Shown here: positions 1 through 8,480 of the stretch, in pieces | Layout of the letters: each line of letters opens with the position of its first letter | How positions within the stretch are numbered: the first letter of the stretch is position 1 | Source of the DNA: Azospirillum canadense | GTDB lineage: Bacteria; Pseudomonadota; Alphaproteobacteria; Azospirillales; Azospirillaceae | Assembly: GCF_025961225.1 (NCBI RefSeq) | Contig: NZ_JAOQNG010000001.1 | Span: 905,001-969,000 of the forward strand | DNA: 64,000 nucleotides | Reading direction: 5' to 3' | Translations under genes and position numbers: made by a program | The notes under the pieces: generated by a model | Database searches by the model: none | Seen by the model: only the letters and a program-made list of their open reading frames with translations | What the model was told of the DNA's origin: nothing

Positions 1-283
1 CCATCCGCTTCTCGATTCCCTCCAGTTCCAGCCGCACGCGGTTGTGCTCGTGCACATGGATGGGCGTGGGCGGGAAGCCGTACTGGTGCATCAGTTCCTC
101 CTCACGCGCGAGATGCTCGCGGAGGTGCTGGGCGAAGGCCTTGAAATGGGCGGGCAACTCGGCGTCGGAGGCCTGGGCGGCCTCGGCCAGAAGCTCGACC
201 GTTTCCTTGTGGTCGGCGTCGATGATGGCGTTGCCGACCTCAAGGGAGGAATCCCAGGCGGGAATGGCGGCGATGGCGGGCAT
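1..283 (-). CDS. Bacteriohemerythrin (5' part; 3' end outside window)
   Basis: The gene reads leftward off the window, so only the first 94 residues are visible. The translation shows the spacing of diiron ligands typical of hemerythrin-like proteins: a DADH motif with His25, an H-x3-E motif (His57/Glu61), and a His-rich HVHEH segment at 76-80. The final His/Asp ligands would lie beyond the edge. Proteins of this family bind O2 at a non-heme diiron centre in the cytoplasm, for oxygen storage, delivery or sensing. The ATG at 283 is the only start that keeps the family N-terminus (short leader, then a conserved Trp-Asp). Confidence 0.85.
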   Translation of the reverse strand, partial: MPAIAAIPAWDSSLEVGNAIIDADHKETVELLAEAAQASDAELPAHFKAFAQHLREHLAREEELMHQYGFPPTPIHVHEHNRVRLELEGIEKRM

Positions 284-385
284 GCTGGTCTCCGGAAGGG
301 AAGGATTGTTGGAAACCACCATACCCACACCGCGATCAGGGATTCTTGACGTCCGTCAACCCGGCCCGGGACATTTAGGCCTTTT

Positions 386-2236
386 TCAATCTTCCTTTTC
401 CAACTCGTCCACGAAGCCGCGGATGACGCCCAGCCCCTTCTGCCAGAAGGCCGGGTCGCTGGCGTCCAAGCCGAAGGGGGCCAGCAGCTCCTTGTGGCGC
501 AGCGTGCCGCCGGCCGACAGCATGGCCAGGTACTTCTCCGCGAAGCCCTTCTCGGCGTCCTGGTACACGGCGTACAGCGAGTTCACGAGGCAGTCGCCGA
601 AGGCGTACGCGTACACGTAGAAGGGCGAGTGGATGAAGTGCGGGATGTAGGACCAGTAGTGCCGATACCCCTCGTCGAAGCGCAGCGCTGGGCCCAGGCT
701 CTCCGTCTGCACCGCCATCCAGATCTCGCCCAACCGTTCCGCCGTCAGCTCGCCCCCGGCGCGCTCCGTGTGGACGCGCTGTTCGAAGTCGAAGAAGGCG
801 ATTTGGCGGACCACCGTGTTCAGCATGTCCTCGACCTTGGTCGCCAGCATGATCTTGCGGCGCTTCGGATCGGTTTCCGCATCCAGCAGGGCGCGGAAGG
901 TCAGCATCTCGCCGAACACCGACGCCGTCTCGGCCAGGGTCAGCGGCGTGTCGGACAGCAGGTGGCCCTGCTTGCCGGCCAGGATCTGGTGCACGCCGTG
1001 CCCAAGCTCGTGCGCCAGCGTCATCACGTCGCGCGTCTTGCCCTGGTAGTTCACCAGCAGGTACGGGTGCACGCTGGGCACCGTCGGGTGCGCGAAGGCG
1101 CCGGGCGCCTTGCCGGGGCGCACCGGCGCGTCGATCCAGGCGTTGTCGAAGAAGCGCTTTCCGAGCCCCGCCAGTTCCGGCGAGAAGCGCCCGTAGGCGC
1201 CCAGCACGAGGTCGCGCGCCTCGTCCCAGCGGATGCTGCGGTCGGTGTCGTCGGGCAGCGGCGCGTTGCGGTCCCAATAGTCCAGGTGCTCCTGCCCGAA
1301 CCACTTCGCCTTCATGGTGTAATAGCGGTGCGACAGGCTGGGGTAGGCGTCCTTCACCGCCTTAACCAGCGCGTCCACCACCTCGTCCTCGACGCGGTTG
1401 GACAGGTTGCGGGCCGAGACCGGGCGCGGGTAGCTGCGCCACTTGTCGTCGATCTCCTTGTCCTTGGCCAGCGTGTTGGTGACCAGCGCGAACAGGCGGA
1501 TGTTGTCGCCCAACGTCCGGCCGATCACCGCCCCGGCCTCCTTGCGCACCGCCGGATCGCGGTCGGACAAGCGGTTCAGCGCCTCCGCACAGGTCAGCTC
1601 CTTGCCGCCGATGGCGAAGCGCAAGGATGCAATCGTCTCGTCGAACAGGCGGTTCCAGGCGGAGCGGCCGACGACGTGCTTCTCATGCAGCAGCCGCTCC
1701 ACCTCATCCGACAGCTGGTGCTCCCGGAACAGCCGAACGTCGCGCAGCCAGGGGGCGTAGCGGGCGAGATCCTTCGACGCCTTCATCTTGGCGGCGAGGT
1801 CGCGCTCCTCCAGCCGGTTGATCTCCAGCGTGAAGAAGACGAGGTGGGTGGAGATGCCGTTCACCCGCTCCTGCGCCGACTGGTAGAACTTGGCGATGGC
1901 CGGGTCGACCATGTTGCCGTTGTAGACCAGCCCGGCGAAGGACATGATCCGCGACAGCACCTCGTCGATGCGCTCGTACTCGCGGATCGCCGCGGCGAAG
2001 CCGTTGCCGTCCAGCCCGGCGAGCTTGCCGGCGTACGTGGTGTGGAACTCCTTGGACGCGGTCTCCATCCGGTCCAAATCCGCCTTCAGCTCGGGCGAGT
2101 CCATGCCGGGATAGAGGTCGTTCAGGTCCCACGAGGGCAGGGTGCCCAAATCCGGCCCATCCCCTTTGGCCACGGCGGTGTCCGGGGCCATGGTTTCGGC
2201 CATTTTGCTGTCCGGCTGCGCGGCGCTGCGCTTCAT
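386..2236 (-). CDS. pepF: Oligoendopeptidase F (peptidase family M3)
   Basis: Cytoplasmic zinc metallopeptidase that cleaves short peptides. The zinc-binding HELGH is at residues 409-413, with a downstream TLAETASVFGE segment that supplies the third ligand Glu. The 616-residue length fits PepF. The N-terminal half is the helical domain usual for the family. A TTG lies one codon upstream, but the ATG at 2236 sits 5 nt after GGAGG and is the better start. Monocistronic, on the opposite strand to the esterase gene further right. The long plus-strand ORF covering it is a codon-position shadow. Confidence 0.95.
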   Translation of the reverse strand: MKRSAAQPDSKMAETMAPDTAVAKGDGPDLGTLPSWDLNDLYPGMDSPELKADLDRMETASKEFHTTYAGKLAGLDGNGFAAAIREYERIDEVLSRIMSFAGLVYNGNMVDPAIAKFYQSAQERVNGISTHLVFFTLEINRLEERDLAAKMKASKDLARYAPWLRDVRLFREHQLSDEVERLLHEKHVVGRSAWNRLFDETIASLRFAIGGKELTCAEALNRLSDRDPAVRKEAGAVIGRTLGDNIRLFALVTNTLAKDKEIDDKWRSYPRPVSARNLSNRVEDEVVDALVKAVKDAYPSLSHRYYTMKAKWFGQEHLDYWDRNAPLPDDTDRSIRWDEARDLVLGAYGRFSPELAGLGKRFFDNAWIDAPVRPGKAPGAFAHPTVPSVHPYLLVNYQGKTRDVMTLAHELGHGVHQILAGKQGHLLSDTPLTLAETASVFGEMLTFRALLDAETDPKRRKIMLATKVEDMLNTVVRQIAFFDFEQRVHTERAGGELTAERLGEIWMAVQTESLGPALRFDEGYRHYWSYIPHFIHSPFYVYAYAFGDCLVNSLYAVYQDAEKGFAEKYLAMLSAGGTLRHKELLAPFGLDASDPAFWQKGLGVIRGFVDELEKED

Positions 2237-2311
2237 CAATCCCTCCGTTCGGTGCTTGGAAGGGGATATAAGCGCCGCGCCCGCCCGGTGGAAGGCTTTG
2301 GGATGGAAGGC

Positions 2312-2668
2312 TCAGGTTGCGGGGGTTTCCTGCACGCGGCGGATCGCCGCCTCCACGCATTGCAGGTGCAGCTTCTTGCGGGCGAGTTGGCGGGCGCGCC
2401 GCTCTTCCAGGTCCGCCGTGGGCATCGCCTCGATGGTGCAGCCGCGCCAGCCGTTGGCGTCCAGCGCGCGGGCGACCTCCGCATAGCCGAAGTAGCCCTT
2501 GTCCGGCTGCTCCCACGGGGCGCGGAAGTCGGCGCGGCGCAGCACGAAGCGGTTGGACTGGCTGGACCCGCCGAGGTTGGTCAGCCGCGCCACGATCAGC
2601 CGTTCGCCGTTGGGATGGACGACGGTCAGGATCGGGCGGATTCCCGTGATGGGCGGGTCGAGGCTCAT
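2312..2668 (-). CDS. Conserved-looking hypothetical protein
   Basis: 118-residue soluble protein that I do not recognise. The N-terminal half (PILTVVHPNGERLIVARL, then LTNLGGSSQSNRF) looks like beta strands; the C-terminal third is an Arg/Ala/Glu-rich helix. There is no signal peptide or membrane segment. It lies upstream of pepF on the same strand, 75 bp away, and could be cotranscribed. The start is uncertain: ATG 2668 or ATG 2680, neither with a strong ribosome-binding site. The frame stays open much further upstream, but that extension looks non-coding. Confidence 0.6.
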   Translation of the reverse strand: MSLDPPITGIRPILTVVHPNGERLIVARLTNLGGSSQSNRFVLRRADFRAPWEQPDKGYFGYAEVARALDANGWRGCTIEAMPTADLEERRARQLARKKLHLQCVEAAIRRVQETPAT

Positions 2669-2945
2669 GCCCGCATGCATAGCGTCCCGGCGCTGGTTAG
2701 GCCAGCGACAACCGGCCGCAGTGCCGAAGCTCTCCATCGGCGGTTTTCTCCCGAACGACCGTCCAGTCCTTTTCAAGAAGATGCCAAGGGTGACCGCAGG
2801 GACTACGAATAACATACCGCAGTATGATTGCACGTCTGTTTCCGAAGATTGGCCGACCCGTGGTCCATCATTGCGCCATGTCTTGTGTTGTCGGCGATCA
2901 CGATCGGCGGCATCATCGGCCCTCGTGGTGAAAAAAGAGGGCATC

Positions 2946-4082
2946 ATGGCGCTGGGAGCATGGCTGCGCGCGTCGCTGGCGGCGGCGATCATCGGTTTGT
3001 CGACCCTTGTGCCGGGACAGGTTCCGGCGATGCCGGCGGCCCAGGCGCAATGGAGCGAACTGCCGGGCGACGCCTTCAACGCCCAGGGCAGCGCGCTCAA
3101 GGCGACCGTCTACGTGTCCGCAGGTGCGCAGGCGCGTGGCAAGGCCCCGCTTCTGGTCCTTCTGCACGGCTGCGAGCAGGATGCGGCGTCCTTCTTCACC
3201 GATTCCGGCTGGCAGGACGTGGCCGACCGCCACGGCCTCATCGTTCTTCTGCCGGAGCAGCAGCACAATCTCTTCGCCATGGTCGGCGGGGCCTCCCGCT
3301 ACGGCAACCCGCTCGGCTGTTTCAATTTCGCCGACCGGCTGACCAGCCCGCTGAAGGGCGGCGTCCCGCGGGAGGCGGGCGCCATTGTCTCCATGATCGA
3401 CGCGCTGCGCGCCGGCAAGGGGCTTGATCCCGCCGGTTCCCGAATCGAGGACGGGCACATCTACGTCAGCGGCTTGTCGGCCGGGGCGGGGATGGCCGCG
3501 ACGCTGCTTGCCGACTATCCGCAAGTCTTCGCGGGCGGGGCGCTGTTCGCGGGCGTGCCGGCTCTGTGCGCCCAGAGCATGACGTCCGCCGCGTCCCTCT
3601 GCGGCATCTCCGTCATGCGCGCCTGCGGCGAAGTGAAGGCGCGGACCGGCGGCTATGACAGCCGGGAATGGGCGAAGGCCGTGCAGCGGGCGTCGCACCC
3701 CAAGGGAAGCCCCAAGGGAAGCCCGCGCGTGCTGATCGTCCAGGGAACGGCCGACTGCACCGTCGACCCGGCGAACGCCCTGTACCTGACCAACCAGTGG
3801 ACGGCCTTCCACGGGCTGCCGGCGGACCGGCCCACGGTCATCGGGCAGGAGCCCTCCTGGCCGGACCGCGCCGTGCGGAAGGGCTACGCGCCCGCGGGCG
3901 CCAACGACCTGTGGGTGGAATCCGTACTGCTGGCGGGGGTTGGCCACGTCATGCCCATCGCGACCGGCGATCCGAACCGCCCCTGCGGCCGCGTGCGCGC
4001 GTCGGAAAAGAAGACCTACATCGAAGACGTGGGCTTTTGCGGCGCGGCGCTGGCCGCCGACTTCTTCCACCTCACGCCGTGA
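2946..4082 (+). CDS. PHB-depolymerase-like secreted esterase
   Basis: Alpha/beta hydrolase of the extracellular polyhydroxybutyrate-depolymerase/LpqC esterase family, 378 aa. An N-terminal signal peptide (charged start, Ala/Leu-rich core, cleavage near AQA at about 35) points to export. LLVLLHGC forms the oxyanion-hole region; the nucleophile elbow GLSAG has Ser178; an Asp occurs in the QGTADCTVDP segment; His334 lies in GVGHVMP. Several Cys residues could form disulphides. The ATG at 2946 starts the signal peptide; the longer upstream frame is not needed. The substrate may be short-chain PHB or another ester. The next gene activates propionate, but a pathway link is only inferred. Confidence 0.85.
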   Translation: MALGAWLRASLAAAIIGLSTLVPGQVPAMPAAQAQWSELPGDAFNAQGSALKATVYVSAGAQARGKAPLLVLLHGCEQDAASFFTDSGWQDVADRHGLIVLLPEQQHNLFAMVGGASRYGNPLGCFNFADRLTSPLKGGVPREAGAIVSMIDALRAGKGLDPAGSRIEDGHIYVSGLSAGAGMAATLLADYPQVFAGGALFAGVPALCAQSMTSAASLCGISVMRACGEVKARTGGYDSREWAKAVQRASHPKGSPKGSPRVLIVQGTADCTVDPANALYLTNQWTAFHGLPADRPTVIGQEPSWPDRAVRKGYAPAGANDLWVESVLLAGVGHVMPIATGDPNRPCGRVRASEKKTYIEDVGFCGAALAADFFHLTP

Positions 4083-4247
4083 CGAGGCCTGCGGCGCACC
4101 GCAAAAAGTGGTGCGACAGCCCGCCGCACCTTCCGCAATGCCCTTTGCCAAGTGGGCCATCTTTGTCGCAGATTGGGCCTGCTGCGCGACCGTTCATTGC
4201 GCGGCTGCGGAGAAACGCGAACCAAAGCAAAATATAAGGGGCGCCCG

Positions 4248-6170
4248 ATGAGCAGCTCAGCCGATCTCTACAACCAGATCCACGCACGGTCCCTGTCCGA
4301 CCCGGACGGCTTCTGGGGGGAGGCCGCGGAGGACATCACCTGGATCAAGCGTTGGGACAAGGTGCTGGACGACAGCAACGCGCCCTTCTACCGCTGGTTC
4401 ACCGGCGGTGTGCTGAACACCTGCTACAACGCGGTGGACCGCCATGTGGAGGCCGGGCGCGGCGCGCAGGCCGCGATCATCTACGACAGCCCGGTCACCA
4501 AGACCGTCCAGTCCATCACCTACGCGGAACTGCAGGACCAGGTCGCCCGCTTCGCCGGCGCGCTGCGCGCCCAGGGGGTGGAGAAGGGCGACCGCGTCAT
4601 CCTCTACATGCCGATGATCCCCCAGTCTCTGGTCGCCATGCTGGCCTGCGCGCGCCTGGGTGCCGTGCATTCCGTGGTGTTCGGCGGCTTCGCCCCGCAT
4701 GAGCTGGCGACCCGCATCAACGACGCCAAGCCGAAGGCCATCGTGTCGGCCTCCTGCGGCATCGAGCCGAACCGCGTCGTCAAGTACAAGCCGATGCTCG
4801 ACGCCGCCATCGAACAGGCGGAGCACAAGCCCCAGGCCGTCGTCGTCTACCAGCGCCCGCAGGAAACCGCGACCCTGGTCGAGGGCCGCGACGTGGACTG
4901 GGCGGAGGCCGTGGCGAAGGCGGAGCCGGCGGAGTGCGTGCCGGTCGCCGCGACCGACCCGCTCTACATCCTCTACACCTCCGGCACGACGGGCCAGCCG
5001 AAGGGCGTCATCCGCGACAACGGCGGCCACGCCGTGGCGCTGAAGTGGACGATGAAGAACATCTACAACGTCCAGCCGGGCGAGGTGTACTGGGCCGCGT
5101 CGGACGTGGGCTGGGTGGTCGGCCACTCCTACATCGTCTACGGCCCGCTCCTGCACGGCTGCACCACCGTGGTGTTCGAGGGCAAGCCGGTCGGCACGCC
5201 GGACGCCGGCACCTTCTGGCGCGTCATCGAGCAGCACAAGATCGGCACGCTCTTCACCGCCCCCACAGCCTTCCGCGCCATCAAGCGCGAGGACCCGAAC
5301 GCGGAGTTGCTGAAGAAGTACGACCTGTCGCACTTCCGCGCCCTGTTCCTGGCCGGCGAGCGGTCGGACCCCGACACGCTGCACTGGGCGGAAGACAACC
5401 TGAACGTCCCGGTGATCGACCACTGGTGGCAGACGGAGACCGGCTGGGCGATCTCCGGCAACCCGCTCGGCGTGCACCTGTTCCCGATCAAGTACGGTTC
5501 CGCCACCCGCCCGATGCCGGGCTGGGACGTGCAGATCCTGAACGCGGAGAACAAGGAAGTGCCGCGCGGCGACATCGGCGCCATCTGCGTGAAGCTGCCG
5601 CTGCCTCCGGGCACGCTGCCGACGCTGTGGAACGCGGATGATCGCTACAAGAAGTCCTATTTGTCCGATTATCCCGGCTATTACCAGACCGGCGACGCGG
5701 GCTTCATCGACGACGACGGCTACGTCTACATCATGGCCCGCACCGACGACATCATCAACGTGGCCGGCCACCGCCTGTCCACGGGCGCGATGGAGGAGGT
5801 GCTGTCCAGCCACAAGGACGTGGCGGAATGCGCGGTGATCGGCGTGGCCGACGACCTGAAGGGGCAGGTGCCGCTGGGCTTCCTGTGCCTGAAGGCCGGC
5901 GTGACCCGCCCGCACGAGGACATCGTGAAGGAAGTCGTCCAGCTGGTGCGCGAGCAGATCGGCCCGGTCGCCGACTTCAAGCGCGCCGTGGTGGTGGAGC
6001 GCCTGCCGAAGACCCGGTCGGGCAAGATCCTGCGCGGCACCATGCAGAAGATCGCCGACGACCAGGACTACAAGGCCCCTGCGACCATCGACGATCCGGG
6101 CATCCTGCCGGAAATCGCCGAAGCCCTTCAGTCGCTCGGCTACGCCAAGGCCCACAGCGGCGCCCAGTAA
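4248..6170 (+). CDS. prpE: Propionyl-CoA synthetase (acyl-CoA synthetase family)
   Basis: ATP-dependent enzyme that forms propionyl-CoA (or acetyl-CoA) through an acyl-adenylate. The 640 aa carry the adenylation P-loop YTSGTTGQPKG near 247, the HWWQTETG core motif, YQTGDAG, and the catalytic Lys593 in RSGKILRGT. The stretches DNGGHAVAL and YIVYGPLLHG fit PrpE better than Acs. The start has AAGGGG about 7 nt upstream; the frame is open further upstream but without family similarity. A strong hairpin follows the stop. Confidence 0.93.
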   Translation: MSSSADLYNQIHARSLSDPDGFWGEAAEDITWIKRWDKVLDDSNAPFYRWFTGGVLNTCYNAVDRHVEAGRGAQAAIIYDSPVTKTVQSITYAELQDQVARFAGALRAQGVEKGDRVILYMPMIPQSLVAMLACARLGAVHSVVFGGFAPHELATRINDAKPKAIVSASCGIEPNRVVKYKPMLDAAIEQAEHKPQAVVVYQRPQETATLVEGRDVDWAEAVAKAEPAECVPVAATDPLYILYTSGTTGQPKGVIRDNGGHAVALKWTMKNIYNVQPGEVYWAASDVGWVVGHSYIVYGPLLHGCTTVVFEGKPVGTPDAGTFWRVIEQHKIGTLFTAPTAFRAIKREDPNAELLKKYDLSHFRALFLAGERSDPDTLHWAEDNLNVPVIDHWWQTETGWAISGNPLGVHLFPIKYGSATRPMPGWDVQILNAENKEVPRGDIGAICVKLPLPPGTLPTLWNADDRYKKSYLSDYPGYYQTGDAGFIDDDGYVYIMARTDDIINVAGHRLSTGAMEEVLSSHKDVAECAVIGVADDLKGQVPLGFLCLKAGVTRPHEDIVKEVVQLVREQIGPVADFKRAVVVERLPKTRSGKILRGTMQKIADDQDYKAPATIDDPGILPEIAEALQSLGYAKAHSGAQ

Positions 6171-6187
6171 CGCCCCTGTCCTGAGAC

Positions 6188-6231
6188 AAGCCCCTTCCCC
6201 GGCCTCAATCCGGGGGAGGGGCTTTGCTTTT
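6188..6231 (+). terminator. Rho-independent terminator of prpE
   Basis: A 15-bp stem (AAGCCCCTTCCCCGG against its complement at 6210-6224, with one G-T wobble) with a 7-nt loop is followed by a T-rich stretch. It lies between convergent genes and may serve both. Confidence 0.8.
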
Positions 6232-6233
6232 GG

Positions 6234-6530
6234 TCAGTCCTTCACCAACGCCTTCAACGACTTTTCCATCTCATCCAACCGCGCCTGCTCCGCCTCCAGT
6301 TCGGCGAGGGCGCGGCGGGCGTCGGTCAGTTCCAGGTCCAGCGCGGCGCGGCGGCGGCGGATCAGTTCCTCCAGCGGGGTCAACTCCGCCGCGGCCAGGG
6401 CTTGGGTGATCGCCGCCGTGCTCCCGCCGCCCAGCGCCAGCCGCACCATGCGCGCGGTCGGGCGGATGCCCTGCGCTTCCAGATGGCGGGCGGTGATCAG
6501 GATCTCGATGGGGTCGTGGTGGCGGTTCAT
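6234..6530 (-). CDS. KfrA_N-type DNA-binding protein (small)
   Basis: 98-residue protein. Residues 5-40 (ITARHLEAQGIRPTARMVR then LALGGGSTAAI) match the helix-turn-helix signature of the KfrA N-terminal domain. This is followed by a continuous Arg/Glu/Ala-rich segment with coiled-coil character (LELTDARRALAELEAEQARL). Full-length KfrA has a much longer coiled coil, so this is a short chromosomal relative. It probably binds DNA; target unknown. The ATG at 6530 is chosen because homology begins there. It is divergent from the sigma-factor gene across a 389-bp intergenic region. Confidence 0.75.
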   Translation of the reverse strand: MNRHHDPIEILITARHLEAQGIRPTARMVRLALGGGSTAAITQALAAAELTPLEELIRRRRAALDLELTDARRALAELEAEQARLDEMEKSLKALVKD

Positions 6531-6919
6531 GGCGGTGGCTCCATTTTCCCCGCACACCCCGCGCACGGGACCATAAATCCGCACGCAGCGGCGATTTGCC
6601 ACAAGCTCCGCCTCACCCGCGGGGCGCAAAAGACATACCTCGGCGGCCCACCACCTGTCCGATTAGTCCCGTTGCGCATCCGAAATAACCGAGCGATTGT
6701 GTGGGCTGGCCGGAGCCTTGCCACCTTTCCGCCGAATTTTTGCTGCACGCCCATCAAAGTCTGGAATAAACCGGATACGGCGTGCGTTCACCCAGGCATA
6801 CCGGGTCCTCACCGGCCCTCTGCCCTGGGATGCAACGCCGCGTGTTCCTACTTGAAGGGGCGCCATGGGCGAGCCGAACCGGCCTGCCGTGGCGCCACCG
6901 TTAACGATCGGGTGCGCGG
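6531..6919. other. Divergent intergenic region without a supported gene
   Basis: About 390 bp between the KfrA_N-type gene and the ECF sigma gene. Small ORFs on both strands lack ribosome-binding sites and resemble nothing I know. It contains the EcfG-like promoter candidate at 6763-6788. No NepR-like coding sequence was found here, which matters for classifying the sigma factor. Confidence 0.6.
6763..6788 (+). promoter_or_regulatory. Candidate ECF/EcfG-type promoter
   Basis: GGAAT at 6763-6767 and CGTT at 6785-6788, separated by 17 nt. The alphaproteobacterial EcfG consensus is GGAAC, 16-17 nt, CGTT, so one base differs in the -35. It points at the sigma gene 130 bp downstream, suggesting autoregulation or control by another ECF factor. 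Confidence 0.45.
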
Positions 6920-7432
6920 TTGAGCAGCAAGTTCGGGGTCGAGCTGGAAGTCCACATTGCGTCGTTGCGCCGCTACGCGCGGGCGCTGCTGCGCAACCGG
7001 TCGGATGCCGAGGATCTGGTGCAGGAGGCGCTGACGCGCGCGGTGGCGCGCGCCGACACCTTCAAGGCGGGGACGAACCTGCGGGCTTGGCTTTTCACCA
7101 TCCTGCACAACGTCCACGTCAATCAGGTCCGCTCCAAGGCCGCGCGACCCGACGAGGTCGACGTGGACAGCGTGGAGTCGAAGCTGGTCACGCCGGCGCG
7201 GCAGGAAGAACGGGTGGAACTGCGCGAGATGATGCGCGCGCTCGACGAACTGCCGGAGGAGCAGCGCAAGGTGCTGCTGCTGGTGGCGCTGGAGGGCCTG
7301 AAGTACGAGGAGGTCGCCGAGATGCTCGGCGTGCCGATCGGGACCGTCATGTCGCGCCTCTCGCGGGCGCGCGAGGCGGTCAGGGCGAAGCTGGCGAACG
7401 AGGGCTCTGTGACCCTCAGACGGGTGAAGTGA
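6920..7432 (+). CDS. ECF-family RNA polymerase sigma factor
   Basis: 170-residue sigma-70 factor with only regions 2 and 4. Region 2: LRRYARALLRNRSDAEDLVQEAL and the -10-recognition stretch NLRAWLFTILHNVHVNQVR. Region 4: DELPEEQRKVLLLVALEGL followed by the helix-turn-helix YEEVAEMLGVPIGTVMSRLSR. The residues resemble the EcfG/RpoE cluster, but the partner gene is a membrane anti-sigma rather than NepR. The start is TTG at 6920: a stop lies 5 codons upstream and no ATG or GTG occurs near the N-terminus. It overlaps the anti-sigma gene by one base (TGATG). Confidence 0.9.
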   Translation: MSSKFGVELEVHIASLRRYARALLRNRSDAEDLVQEALTRAVARADTFKAGTNLRAWLFTILHNVHVNQVRSKAARPDEVDVDSVESKLVTPARQEERVELREMMRALDELPEEQRKVLLLVALEGLKYEEVAEMLGVPIGTVMSRLSRAREAVRAKLANEGSVTLRRVK

Positions 7433-8376
7433 TGAACGCGCAACGCGTAACGGACGACGAACTGCACGCCTATGTGGACGGCCAGCTCAACCCTGACCGC
7501 CGATTGGTCGTGGAGCGATGGTTGGCCGACGATTCGGAGGCCGCGCAGCGGGCGGAGGATTACCGCGCCCAGGCAGCACTTCTGCACGAGCTGTTCGACC
7601 CCGTGCTGCGCGAATCGGCCAGCGACCCGGTGCATGACCTGACGGAGAAGCTGCGCGGCCGCGTGGCCGGCAACGACAACGTCCCGGCCTGGCACGCGAA
7701 GCCGTGGGTCCGCATGGCTGCCGCGGTGATGCTGGTGGTCGCGGGTGCAGGCGGCGGCTGGATGGGCCGCAGCGCGGTCGGCACCTCGCCCGCCGTGCAG
7801 CAGCGCCAGACGCTCCAGACCTTCGCGGAGGAGGCCACCCAGGCCCACCGCTTCTACACCTCCGACGAGCGTTTCCAGGTCGAGCTGAACGCCGACAACC
7901 AGGACGAGCTGAACAGCTGGCTGTCCAAGCGGGTGGGGCGCGACGTCTTCGGCCCAAACCTGGAGAAGGTCGGCTTCCGCCTGATCGGCGGCCGCTCGCT
8001 GCCGACCGACCTGGGTGCGGGCGCGCAGTACATGTACGTCAACGACGCCAACAAGCGCGTCACCCTGTTCGTGGGCGCCCCGCAGGCCGGCAACCCGGCG
8101 AAGTTCGGCTTCACCCAGAACGGCGACGTGGCGACCATCTACTGGGTCGAGGGCTCGCTCGCCTACGCGCTGGCCGGCCGGCTGGCGAAGGAGGAACTGC
8201 TGGGCATCGCCGAGGCCGTCTTCAACGACGTAAAGGCCGGCCCGCCGCGCCGCGACCCGCCGCCGCAGCAACAGCAGAACCCGCAGCAGCAGCCCCAGGA
8301 CCAGCAGCACCCGCCGGAGCAGCAACAGAACGGCGTCCAGCCGATCAGCGACACGCAGAAGCCCAAGGACAGCTAA
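7432..8376 (+). CDS. Membrane-anchored anti-sigma factor
   Basis: 314 aa. The N-terminal region (TDDELHAYVDGQLNPDRR) is the usual start of zinc-less anti-sigma domains that clamp ECF sigma factors. One transmembrane helix occurs at about 92-115 (AAAVMLVVAGAGGGW). The periplasmic part of about 150 residues has a beta-rich fold, then a Pro/Gln-rich low-complexity tail. It is translationally coupled to the sigma gene, so the two form a signalling pair: stress sensed outside the membrane would release the sigma factor. The inducing signal is unknown. Confidence 0.85.
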   Translation: MNAQRVTDDELHAYVDGQLNPDRRLVVERWLADDSEAAQRAEDYRAQAALLHELFDPVLRESASDPVHDLTEKLRGRVAGNDNVPAWHAKPWVRMAAAVMLVVAGAGGGWMGRSAVGTSPAVQQRQTLQTFAEEATQAHRFYTSDERFQVELNADNQDELNSWLSKRVGRDVFGPNLEKVGFRLIGGRSLPTDLGAGAQYMYVNDANKRVTLFVGAPQAGNPAKFGFTQNGDVATIYWVEGSLAYALAGRLAKEELLGIAEAVFNDVKAGPPRRDPPPQQQQNPQQQPQDQQHPPEQQQNGVQPISDTQKPKDS

Positions 8377-8392
8377 GCCCACCCGCGCCCGC

Positions 8393-8449
8393 AAAGCCCC
8401 CCAAAAAGCCTTCAGTCTCCGCCAACCCGTCGGGGACTGGGGGCTTTTT
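8393..8449 (+). terminator. Terminator after the sigma/anti-sigma operon
   Basis: AAAGCCCCC pairs with GGGGGCTTT (8439-8447), enclosing an inner stem CAGTCTCC/GGGGACTG; T-residues follow. Confidence 0.65.
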
Positions 8450-8480
8450 GCTGGCCGCGGAACCGCGTACAGTCCCGCGC

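Noticed and set aside
494..2812. 772-residue open frame on the plus strand opposite pepF
   Set aside because: Low-complexity Arg/Ala/Gly/His composition typical of an antisense shadow in GC-rich DNA; pepF on the other strand has full family motifs.
2312..3100. Extended 262-residue version of the small hypothetical gene
   Set aside because: The upstream 140 residues show no coding character and would overlap the promoter and start of the esterase gene.
4257..6155. 632-residue minus-strand frame opposite prpE
   Set aside because: Shadow of prpE: no motifs and His/Arg/Gly/Val-rich composition.
6531..6919. Search for a NepR-like anti-sigma gene upstream of the ECF sigma gene
   Set aside because: No short ORF with NepR-like helices or ribosome-binding site; the downstream membrane protein is the evident partner.
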